Origin: Acidimicrobiaceae bacterium
GTDB taxonomy: Bacteria > Actinomycetota > Acidimicrobiia > Acidimicrobiales > MedAcidi-G1
DNA length: 6,185 nucleotides
Assembly: GCA_003541675.1 (NCBI GenBank)
Contig: DPMC01000046.1
Span: 4,383 to 10,567 of the forward strand
Reading direction: 5' to 3'
Below the pieces are notes generated by a model, which made no database searches, was not told where the DNA came from, and was given only the letters and a program-made list of their open reading frames with translations. Positions 1 through 5,680 of this stretch are shown piece after piece. Position 1 is the stretch's first letter; every line of letters starts with the position of its first letter. A program made the position numbers and the translations under genes.

Positions 1-572
1 GCCCAGAGGGCTAACTGGTCCCATGGGAGGAGGTAGCCGGTGAACGAGAGCAGCAGGGTGAACTGCAAGAGCATCACGCCGATGACCCAGTTGAACTCCC
101 GGGGTGGCTTGTAGGCACCGTGGTAGAAGACACGGGCCATGTGCAGGAACACGGTCAGCACCATGAGGTGGGCAGTCCACCGGTGCATGTTTCGTACCAG
201 CAGACCGAAGCCCACCGCGGTCTGCAGGGTCTGGATGTCGTCCCACGCCTGAGCGGCGGTCGGTCGATAGAAGAACATCAGGAAGATGCCGGTGACCGTC
301 AACAGAATGAACAGAAAGAACGACAGCCCACCAAGGCAAAGGGTGTAGCTGACCTTCACTGCGTGTCGCTTCACCTTCACCGGGTGGAGGTGGTACAGCA
401 CACTGTTCATGATCACGTAAGACCGGTTCCGGGGGCTGTCGTTGTAGCCCTTACGGAAGATCGAGCCCGGCCGGAAGATCGAACTCCAAGCCTGTGAACC
501 CTGGACCTGGTCGGTCAGTTGGCCGAGCTGCTCCTGCAGCGCCTGACCAGCCGGCTTCTTATCGTCAGCCAC
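1..572 (-). CDS. Cytochrome b, N-terminal part, of a quinol:cytochrome c reductase (bc/b6f type), cut by the window edge
   Basis: This is the haem-carrying membrane subunit of a bc-type complex that oxidises quinol and passes electrons to a c-type cytochrome. The 190 visible residues begin at a GTG (570-572). Residues 1-70 form a soluble, charged N-terminal extension. Predicted membrane helices lie at about 72-101, 126-149 and 161-183. Helix 2 carries the family pattern RNMHRWTAH followed by FLHMARV. His130 and His144 are 14 residues apart, as expected for one ligand to each of the two b haems. The segment after helix 2 ([12 protein letters not shown]) and the GYLLPWDQ motif in helix 3 are also typical. 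The second ligand pair and the Qo-site PEWY-type motif would lie beyond the edge. No better start was seen: an AGGAG-type site sits 9 bases upstream. It is the third gene of a leftward run, 46 bp after the ferredoxin stop. Whether it is the short b6 form or the long form cannot be told here. I give no symbol because qcrB and petB are equally possible. Confidence 0.93.
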   Translation of the reverse strand, partial: MADDKKPAGQALQEQLGQLTDQVQGSQAWSSIFRPGSIFRKGYNDSPRNRSYVIMNSVLYHLHPVKVKRHAVKVSYTLCLGGLSFFLFILLTVTGIFLMFFYRPTAAQAWDDIQTLQTAVGFGLLVRNMHRWTAHLMVLTVFLHMARVFYHGAYKPPREFNWVIGVMLLQFTLLLSFTGYLLPWDQLALW

Positions 573-580
573 GGTGTCCG

Positions 581-587
581 CTCTCCT
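581..587 (-). promoter_or_regulatory. Ribosome binding site of the cytochrome b gene
   Basis: Read on the minus strand this is AGGAGAG, ending 8 bases before the GTG at 572-570. It supports the GTG start and lies in the 46-bp gap after the ferredoxin gene, so cytochrome b has its own initiation site within the operon. Confidence 0.7.
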
Positions 588-618
588 GTGAAACCTTCAT
601 ACGTGCGTTCATTTCCAC

Positions 619-1035
619 TCAGCCCAGCCGCATTCCGTAGCCGTACCCGTGGGTGTTGGTCCGCTGGTGGGTGTCACCGTCAGCCGGTGCATCGCTGCAC
701 TTGCCCATGATGATCACGCCGGTCGGACACCGATCGACGCAGAGGGCACAGCGAGTGCACACGTCGTCGTCGATGGTGAAGATCACATGATCGCTGGGGT
801 CAACTCCCGGCTGTTCGGTCCCTACCGACTCGGCCACCGCCTCAGGCGAGACCATGTGGATGCACTTCCATGGGCAGATGTCGACACAGCCCTCGCACAT
901 GATGCACTCGGCTTGGTCGATATGGATGAACTGCTTGACCCGGTTGTTGGTCGTCATCCAGTCCGCGTCAACCTCGCGGAGAACGTAGTCGTCGACGAAT
1001 TTCGGGTGCGGAGGGTTGGCGTCGGTGACACTCAT
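619..1035 (-). CDS. 2x[4Fe-4S] ferredoxin-type protein of the cytochrome b operon
   Basis: This is a predicted cytosolic electron-transfer protein of 138 residues with two four-cysteine cluster motifs. The first is Cys44-x2-Cys47-x2-Cys50-x3-Cys54-Pro, the second Cys93-x2-Cys96-x2-Cys99-x3-Cys103-Pro. Two further cysteines, Cys58 and Cys113, lie close to the motifs. The clusters are separated by a fairly long 38-residue spacer. There is no signal peptide or membrane helix. The tail (about 114-138) is hydrophilic and ends in a Gly/Tyr-rich stretch, HGYGYGMRLG. The ATG at 1033-1035 is preferred over upstream in-frame starts: a GGAGG lies 10 bases before it, and it overlaps the stop of the preceding gene as ATGA, which implies translational coupling. 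The place between a membrane protein and cytochrome b suggests a redox subunit or partner of that complex. The family resembles NuoI-like and polyferredoxin electron carriers, but the exact partner is inferred only from position. Confidence 0.9.
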   Translation of the reverse strand: MSVTDANPPHPKFVDDYVLREVDADWMTTNNRVKQFIHIDQAECIMCEGCVDICPWKCIHMVSPEAVAESVGTEQPGVDPSDHVIFTIDDDVCTRCALCVDRCPTGVIIMGKCSDAPADGDTHQRTNTHGYGYGMRLG

Positions 1036-1487
1036 GTGCCGGCCCCCTCCCGGATCAGCGGACGGCCGTATTCCGACGTGGGCTTCGGTGCATCGTCGGC
1101 TTTGCCTCGCTCCTGCCACTGGCGCCACATCACGACGTTGCCTCCGAGGGCGATGCCGTAGATGACGACGGCTACCAGGTCACGGATGACTTGGTAGGTC
1201 ATGGTGAACGGGAGGCCCCACTCGACGATGCCCTTGTTGCCGGTCCACGGGAGTTCAGGGCCGATCAAATAACGGTCGGGGCGCCAGTTCAGCTCGCTGT
1301 CGGCCCAGGTCAGCCACTGGTGAGGTACCACGCCGTAGACCCACCAGAGAATGAAGAAGACGTAGGTGGCGAAAAGCATCGCCTCGCCCCACGTGAAGTC
1401 CTTGTCGGCCGGGGTGCGTTTCCGATACCAGTCGACGCCACCCAGAAGGACGAGCAGCACGACGATGGATGTCACGAACGCGACCAT
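1032..1487 (-). CDS. Tryptophan-rich small membrane protein, first gene of the cytochrome b run; family not recognised
   Basis: I do not recognise this 151-residue protein. It has three predicted membrane helices, at about residues 2-18, 36-57 and 94-120. Basic residues follow helix 1 (YRKR, 21-24) and helix 3 (from Arg122), which by the positive-inside rule puts the N-terminus outside and the C-terminus inside. The loop at 58-93 would then face outside. There are 11 tryptophans in 151 residues, many near the second helix and this loop, and a single histidine, His56, in the segment VPHQWLTW. No cysteine or haem-binding CxxCH is present. The ATG at 1485-1487 has GGAGG 10 bases upstream. The stop overlaps the ferredoxin start by 4 bp. 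Position suggests an accessory or anchoring subunit of a quinol-reactive complex containing the ferredoxin and cytochrome b. That role is inferred from context, not from a motif. Confidence 0.82.
   Translation of the reverse strand: MVAFVTSIVVLLVLLGGVDWYRKRTPADKDFTWGEAMLFATYVFFILWWVYGVVPHQWLTWADSELNWRPDRYLIGPELPWTGNKGIVEWGLPFTMTYQVIRDLVAVVIYGIALGGNVVMWRQWQERGKADDAPKPTSEYGRPLIREGAGT
1046..1050 (-). promoter_or_regulatory. Ribosome binding site that decides the ferredoxin start
   Basis: On the minus strand this is GGAGG within a purine-rich GGGAGGGGG, 10 bases before the ATG at 1035. It lies inside the 3' end of the upstream gene. It argues for the 138-residue product and against an N-terminal extension reaching to 1128, whose extra residues are not ferredoxin-like. 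Confidence 0.65.
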
Positions 1488-1497
1488 CGATCCAGGC

Positions 1498-1502
1498 CCT
1501 CC
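1498..1502 (-). promoter_or_regulatory. Ribosome binding site of the small membrane protein gene
   Basis: GGAGG on the minus strand within GAGGGAGGG, 10 bases before the ATG at 1487. It supports this ATG as the first start of the leftward operon. Confidence 0.65.
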
Positions 1503-1840
1503 CTCGGTGGCTCAAGCGGACTTCGTGAAATAATGCACAAGCGGTGTGCGCACCATGCTAACGGTTAGACGCCGGCCACGACGACCGAAGTCCGAAGGGT
1601 TGACCAGTGGTCGAACCGGTCCGGGCAGCAGTCGAAACGTGGCGGTGATCCGGTGGGTGTTTCTATCACGCGACCACCTGAACCAGCCACCTCCGCACGA
1701 CATATGAAGTGCCCGTGGCCCGGAGCGCCCGCCCCCAACGGCCGCCCGCTAACCTGCCCCTGTTCCAGACCGGCAAGCCGATCCGGGTCGGCTTCACCGC
1801 TATCCGGAACACCGAGAACCGCCGTACCGTCAGACTCCTC

Positions 1841-1845
1841 CGGAG
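1841..1845 (+). promoter_or_regulatory. Ribosome binding site supporting the TTG start of cytochrome c
   Basis: CGGAG lies 6 bases before the TTG at 1852-1854. No ATG or GTG in frame nearby gives a better fit, so this site decides for the rare TTG start. Confidence 0.5.
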
Positions 1846-1851
1846 CCCACG

Positions 1852-2613
1852 TTGACCGATATCCCCGAACATCTTCTGAAGCGGGCCCAGGCCGCCAAAG
1901 CCAAGGCCACCGGCTCCGAGGCTCCGGCAGCCGACACCCCGGCTGAGGCCGCTGCGGCCGCACCGGCCACCAAGGCACCCGCTGCCGCACCGGCCGCACC
2001 GGCGGTCGAGACGCCACTGGCCCCCGTCGCTCCGTACGTGGCCGCGGCCAACGCCCGCAAGAAGATTCCCTGGTGGGCCACCAGCGGACTACTGCTGCTC
2101 CCGATCTGGGCCATCTCGTATGTGGGCACCCTCGAGCGACCCCCTCAGGAGGCCACCGGAGTTCTAGCCGAGGGTTCACATGTCTACGAGGTCCGCTGCG
2201 CCAGTTGCCACGGTGCGACCGGCGCCGGCGGAAGCGGTTATGCCCTGGACAACGGCGAGGTGCTGGTGACCTTCCCGACCGCGGCGGCCCACATCGAATG
2301 GGTGGCCAAGGGTTCGGACGGCTTCGGACTCGGCAACACGTATGGCGACGCCACCCGTGGACGGATCGTCGAGGGCGGCATGCCCGGCTGGGCCGACGTG
2401 CTCACCACCGAGGAACTGATCGGTGTGGTGCTCCACGAGAGGGCCCGCATGTCGGGTTCGGCTGATGACGCGGCGCTGGCCGAGGCCATCGACCACGCCG
2501 TCGACAACGGTGATCTGGACCTGCACGGCCACCTTGATCCGTCGACGGTGACTAGCGATGAAATCCAGGCCATCTTGGACTCCGTCGCCCACGAGGACGA
2601 CGGCGGGCACTAG
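1852..2613 (+). CDS. Membrane-anchored monohaem cytochrome c with a long Ala/Pro/Lys-rich N-terminal tail
   Basis: This is a 253-residue class I-like c-type cytochrome, an electron carrier on the outer face of the membrane. Residues 1-20 form a basic, probably helical start (DIPEHLLKRAQAAKAKA). Residues 21-62 are low-complexity Ala/Pro with few charges. A single membrane helix (about 73-93) follows basic residues ArgLysLys at 69-71, so the tail should be cytosolic and the haem domain outside. The haem site is CASCH at 116-120 and the likely sixth ligand is Met177 in GGMPGW. Residues 201-253 are acidic and His-containing, ending HEDDGGH. There is only one CxxCH, unlike the dihaem QcrC of many actinobacteria. 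The start is TTG. The gene diverges from the cytochrome b run and precedes a quinone-type reductase gene by 49 bp. It could be the c subunit of the same complex or a separate carrier to an oxidase; position favours the first but does not prove it. Confidence 0.92.
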   Translation: MTDIPEHLLKRAQAAKAKATGSEAPAADTPAEAAAAAPATKAPAAAPAAPAVETPLAPVAPYVAAANARKKIPWWATSGLLLLPIWAISYVGTLERPPQEATGVLAEGSHVYEVRCASCHGATGAGGSGYALDNGEVLVTFPTAAAHIEWVAKGSDGFGLGNTYGDATRGRIVEGGMPGWADVLTTEELIGVVLHERARMSGSADDAALAEAIDHAVDNGDLDLHGHLDPSTVTSDEIQAILDSVAHEDDGGH

Positions 2614-2662
2614 CCCCCCGGACCGGGCCCCGGGCCCAAACCCACCAACCGTCGAGAACGTT

Positions 2663-3952
2663 GTGACCGACCACTTTCCTGACGCCCCGGTTGACCTGTT
2701 GGTCATCGGTGGTGGACCCGCCGGCGCTGCCACCGCCTACTGGGCTGCATCCCACGGTCTCGACGTGGCGGTCGTCGAACGCAAGACGTTTCCCAGGGAT
2801 AAGACCTGTGGTGACGGTCTCACACCGAGAGCCGTCCACCAACTCGAGGAGATGGGCCTTGGGCCTATCCTCGAGCGGCACCATCGGTTCGACGGCCTCC
2901 GGGCCATCGCCCATGGCCGGACCATCGAAATGCCGTGGCCCGACCACACCGTCTACCCGACCTACGGCTATGTCGTTCGACGCTGTGATCTGGACGCCTT
3001 TGTGGCCGAGCACGCGGTGACAGCCGGGGCGACCCTCCTCCAGGGCCACGAGGCCGTCCGCCCTATCGACCCACCTGACGGTGCGATGCCGGGCGCCATC
3101 GGTGGCGCGATCGTCCTGGACAAGACCACTGACACGGAACGGGCCATCCGGGCCCGCCACGTCGTGGTGGCCGATGGTGCCAACTCGCGCTTCGGCCGGG
3201 CACTGGGCACCGTGCGCGATCGGACCTACCCAATGGGAATGGCCATCCGCGGCTACTTCGAGAGCCCGCTTCACGACGACCCGTGGATCGAATCCTCTCT
3301 GGACGTCCGTGACCGCGAAGGTAGCGCCATGCCCGGGTACGGCTGGATCTTCCCAGTGGGCAACGGCACCATCAATGTGGGCATCGGCCTGCTGTCGACC
3401 TTCCGGGATTACAAGCAGGTCAACACCAGCCACCTGTTCGAGGAGTTCGCCTGCACGCTCCCCGAGCACTGGCAGATCGATCCGACGCGACCCATCGCCC
3501 CACCCACCGGCGGCCGCCTTCCGATGGCCGGTTCAGTCGGTCCCAAGGCGGGGCCCAACTGGCTAGTGGTCGGGGACGCTGCCGGCTCAGTCAACCCGTT
3601 CAACGGTGAGGGCATCGACTACGCCTACGAGACCGGGCGGATGGCCGCTGGCCTGATCGCCGAAGCCGCCGCTCGGGGCGACGATGCCATCTTGGCCCGC
3701 TATCCCGACCTACTCGACGAGGAGTATGGCCTGTACTTCAAGGTGTCCCGGCTGTTCGCCAGGGTGATCGGCAACCCGACGCTCATCCGCGAGTTGACCC
3801 GGGTTGGGATGCGATCACAGCCGCTCATGGAGTGGGCGTTGCGGATCATGGCCAACCTGATGCGCGACGAGGACCGGGGGGCCGCTGAAGCCGCCTACTC
3901 GGCTATCGCCGGCGTCGTCCGTCTGGTCCCCGACCGTCTGGTCGACGCCTGA
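2663..3952 (+). CDS. Geranylgeranyl-reductase-family FAD flavoprotein, possibly a menaquinone side-chain reductase
   Basis: The 429-residue product belongs to the geranylgeranyl reductase family, which uses FAD to saturate double bonds in isoprenoid chains. The dinucleotide-binding motif is VIGGGPAGAATAYWAA at about 14-29, ending strand 2 with Glu39-Arg40. Next come DKTCGDGL (46-53), a family active-site loop with Cys49, and YGWIFP (226-231) followed by a Gly-rich segment, which match the family substrate motif. The second FAD motif is VVGDAAGSVNPFNGEGI (302-318). In mycobacteria MenJ of this family reduces a menaquinone side chain. In archaea and plants relatives act on membrane lipids or chlorophyll. 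Nearby cytochrome genes favour a quinone substrate here, as inference. The GTG at 2663 puts the FAD motif at the usual distance from the N-terminus. An ATG at 2558 would overlap cytochrome c and add 35 proline/threonine-rich residues. The ribosome site is poor, so translation may depend on the upstream gene. Confidence 0.9.
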   Translation: MTDHFPDAPVDLLVIGGGPAGAATAYWAASHGLDVAVVERKTFPRDKTCGDGLTPRAVHQLEEMGLGPILERHHRFDGLRAIAHGRTIEMPWPDHTVYPTYGYVVRRCDLDAFVAEHAVTAGATLLQGHEAVRPIDPPDGAMPGAIGGAIVLDKTTDTERAIRARHVVVADGANSRFGRALGTVRDRTYPMGMAIRGYFESPLHDDPWIESSLDVRDREGSAMPGYGWIFPVGNGTINVGIGLLSTFRDYKQVNTSHLFEEFACTLPEHWQIDPTRPIAPPTGGRLPMAGSVGPKAGPNWLVVGDAAGSVNPFNGEGIDYAYETGRMAAGLIAEAAARGDDAILARYPDLLDEEYGLYFKVSRLFARVIGNPTLIRELTRVGMRSQPLMEWALRIMANLMRDEDRGAAEAAYSAIAGVVRLVPDRLVDA

Positions 3953-3968
3953 CCCCTCGCTGGATGCC

Positions 3969-4002
3969 GGTCCCTAAGCGGATTCGAATCCGGGTTGGGA
4001 CC
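3969..4002. repeat. Nested inverted repeat between the reductase and pgi genes
   Basis: An outer pair GGTCCC (3969-3974) and GGGACC (3997-4002) encloses a perfect 14-base palindrome, CGGATTCGAATCCG (3979-3992), with 4-base spacers on both sides. In RNA this could fold as a two-tier hairpin. A competing smaller hairpin is CGGGT-TGGG-ACCCG (3991-4004). It starts 16 bases after the reductase stop codon. No T-run follows, so a classical intrinsic terminator is not evident. It could be a terminator of another kind, an RNA-processing or stability element, or a palindromic operator ahead of pgi. Confidence 0.6.
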
Positions 4003-4046
4003 CGCCTAGCGGCCATGACCGCGGTCCGACGTCAGACCGGGCGAGA

Positions 4047-5639
4047 ATGGTCGACGTGAACGCAGCTCCGAAGGAATCCCCGACCACGTTCCCCTGCTGG
4101 CGTGCACTCGCCGACCTCCGAGACGCCGGTCGGCCGACACTCCGGGATCTATTCGCCAGTGACCCGGACCGTGGCGACCGGCTGGGAACGGTGTGCGCCG
4201 ATCTCTGGATCGACCGGTCGCGCCAACACCTCGACGAAGCCGTCCTCGACGCCCTGGGCCATCTGGCCGACCAACGCGACGTCGTTGGCTTCCTGCGCCG
4301 AACGGCCGACGGCGAGGTGGTCAACGGTTCCGAAAAGCGTCCGGCCAGCCATCAAACCCTCCGCCTAGGTCGGGACGCGGCTCCGGCTGACGTCGTGGCC
4401 ACCCGCGACCGGATGGCCACGTTGGCCACAGCGATCCGGGCCGGTGAGGAGACGGGGGCCACCGGATCCACGATCACCGCCCTGGTCCAACTCGGGATCG
4501 GCGGCAGCCATCTGGGGCCAGCACTGGCCGTTGACGCCCTCGCACCGTTCGCCCATCCCGACATCGAGATCCGCTTCTCGTCGAGTGTCGATACCGACGA
4601 CCTCGCCGAGGCCCTCGACGGCCTCGATCCGGCATCGACCCTGGTGATCGCCTGCTCGAAGTCGTTCACGACCATTGAGACGTTGACCACATTGGACGGC
4701 GCCCTGGCCTGGCTGGCCGGCGGGCTCGGCGACGCGGCCATCAACCATGTGCTCGCGGTGACCGCTGCACCCGAGCGGGCGAAGGCCCTCGGAGTGGACG
4801 TCAACCGGATCTACGAAATACCGGTGGCGGTGGGTGGCCGATTCTCACTGGGTTCGGCGGTCGGCCTGCCGGTGATGGTGGCTATCGGCCCCGAAGCCTT
4901 CGACGAGATGTTGGACGGCATGCGGGTGGTGGACAATCTGTCGGCCACCGAACCGCCCGATGAAAACGCGGCGATCCAACTGGCCCTCATCGACGTGTGG
5001 AACCGGTGTCACCTCGGTAGAAGCTCGTTGGCCGTCGTCCCGTACGCCCACCGGCTCCGCCTGTTCGCCCCCTGGCTCCAGCAACTCTCCATGGAGAGCC
5101 TCGGCAAGGGCACCTGCGAGAACGAGAGCGATCCGGAGACGCCAACCGGCCCGACGGTGTGGGGTGCAACCGGTACCGATGCCCAGCACGCCTTCTTCCA
5201 GCTGCTCCACCAGGGGACCGACGTCATCCCGGTGGACCTCATCGGTGTGGTCCGACCGACCGTCGACGATGCCCGGTCCAGTAAGGGCGCTGAGGTTCTG
5301 ATGACCAACCTGGCGGCCCAGGCTGATGCTCTGGCCTTCGGACGGACGGCTGACGAGGTGCGGGCCGACGGGGTCGACGAGGCGCTGGTGGCCCACCGGA
5401 CGTTCCCCGGCAACCGACCATCGACAGCCATCCTCCTCTCCGAGCTCACGCCTTCGACGCTCGGCCAGTTGATCGCTCTCTACGAGAACCGCACGGTGGC
5501 CATGGCCGCCGTGCTGGGCATCAACCCCTTTGACCAGTGGGGTGTCGAGCTGGGCAAGAAGATGGCGCTCGACCTGGCTAATGGATCAGCCCCCGAATCG
5601 GCCCTGCTGCGACGAGCCCGGGCGCTTCGCGACTCCTAA
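4047..5639 (+). CDS. pgi: Glucose-6-phosphate isomerase
   Basis: The enzyme interconverts glucose 6-phosphate and fructose 6-phosphate in the cytosol, in glycolysis and gluconeogenesis. The 530 residues are near the usual 540-560. Family blocks occur in order: LGIGGSHLGPAL (149-160), SKSFTTIET (204-212) for phosphate binding, VGGRFSLGSAVGLP (262-275) with Arg265, QQLSMESLGKG (345-355) with the likely catalytic base Glu350, GTDAQHAFFQLLHQG (376-390) with His388, NRPS (456-459), and FDQWGVELGKK (495-505) with the C-terminal lysine. Variants to note are Leu352 where Asn is common after MES, and TDAQ where TNGQ is common; all catalytic residues expected are present. The gene stands alone, 94 bp after the reductase gene and convergent with hemL. 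The ATG at 4047 is used here. The GTG at 4056 is a real alternative because the purine stretch GAGA (4043-4046) is 9 bases before it but touches the ATG. Confidence 0.97.
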   Translation: MVDVNAAPKESPTTFPCWRALADLRDAGRPTLRDLFASDPDRGDRLGTVCADLWIDRSRQHLDEAVLDALGHLADQRDVVGFLRRTADGEVVNGSEKRPASHQTLRLGRDAAPADVVATRDRMATLATAIRAGEETGATGSTITALVQLGIGGSHLGPALAVDALAPFAHPDIEIRFSSSVDTDDLAEALDGLDPASTLVIACSKSFTTIETLTTLDGALAWLAGGLGDAAINHVLAVTAAPERAKALGVDVNRIYEIPVAVGGRFSLGSAVGLPVMVAIGPEAFDEMLDGMRVVDNLSATEPPDENAAIQLALIDVWNRCHLGRSSLAVVPYAHRLRLFAPWLQQLSMESLGKGTCENESDPETPTGPTVWGATGTDAQHAFFQLLHQGTDVIPVDLIGVVRPTVDDARSSKGAEVLMTNLAAQADALAFGRTADEVRADGVDEALVAHRTFPGNRPSTAILLSELTPSTLGQLIALYENRTVAMAAVLGINPFDQWGVELGKKMALDLANGSAPESALLRRARALRDS

Positions 5640-5651
5640 CCGGGCGCCGGT
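5639..5651. terminator. Short hairpin overlapping the pgi stop codon
   Basis: ACCGG (5639-5643), loop GCG, and CCGGT (5647-5651) form a 5-bp GC-rich stem beginning on the last base of the pgi TAA. No T-run follows. It may contribute to ending pgi transcription in the convergent gap, but a stem this short can occur by chance in such GC-rich DNA. Confidence 0.3.
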
Positions 5652-5658
5652 CGGAAAC

Positions 5659-5680
5659 TCGCCTCAGACAAGGGAGGCGA
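5659..5680. terminator. Candidate bidirectional terminator hairpin at the pgi/hemL convergent junction
   Basis: TCGCCTC (5659-5665) pairs with GAGGCGA (5674-5680), giving a 7-bp stem with an 8-base loop. It covers the hemL stop codon (5664-5666). Leaving the stem on the minus strand, the sequence reads GTTTCC, a very short T-run, so it fits a weak intrinsic terminator for hemL better than for pgi. The convergent arrangement with only 24 bp between stops makes a terminator here expected. Confidence 0.4.

Larger units (their letters stand above)
1488..1851. promoter_or_regulatory. Divergent intergenic control region (364 bp) between the cytochrome b run and the cytochrome c gene
   Basis: No convincing gene lies here; open frames through it are Pro/Arg/Ser-rich shadows. 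It must hold the promoters of both divergent transcripts. The most AT-rich spot is at 1526-1535. On the minus strand it reads CATTAT (1530-1535), a 4-of-6 match to a -10 box about 43 bases before the leftward ATG, but without a clear -35. A second leftward candidate is TAGCAT, about 24 bases further upstream. For the rightward gene I see no good -35/-10 pair. An 11-base inverted repeat, GACCA-g-TGGTC, lies at 1602-1612 and could be an operator. These promoter assignments are weak; the region itself is secure. Confidence 0.55.

Noticed and set aside
649..1161. A plus-strand open frame of 170 codons opposite the ferredoxin.
   Set aside because: The opposite strand encodes eight correctly spaced cluster cysteines with a ribosome site, so this frame is a shadow.
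1600..1628. TTGACC at 1600-1605 as a -35 box for the rightward cytochrome c gene.
   Set aside because: No -10-like hexamer lies 16-19 bases downstream, where the sequence is GC-rich, and it would be more than 200 bases from the start codon.
1653..1946. A plus-strand open frame crossing the divergent region into the cytochrome c gene.
   Set aside because: The product is Pro/Ser/Arg-rich low complexity, has no ribosome site, and overlaps the well-supported cytochrome c start in another frame.
1565..2179. A 204-codon minus-strand open frame across the divergent region.
   Set aside because: The Arg/Pro/Trp-rich composition is typical of a frame shadow. It runs antisense to the Ala/Pro linker of cytochrome c and has no domain.
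2552..3469. A 305-codon open frame on the minus strand opposite the reductase gene.
   Set aside because: Long antisense frames are common in GC-rich DNA. The product has no recognisable domain, and the plus strand carries every motif of a known family.
3979..3996. The string GATTCGAATCC resembles the T-arm of a tRNA, suggesting a tRNA gene or an attachment-site remnant.
   Set aside because: The loop size is wrong for a T-arm, and neither strand shows a matching acceptor stem, D-arm or anticodon arm nearby. The palindrome is better explained as part of the nested inverted repeat.
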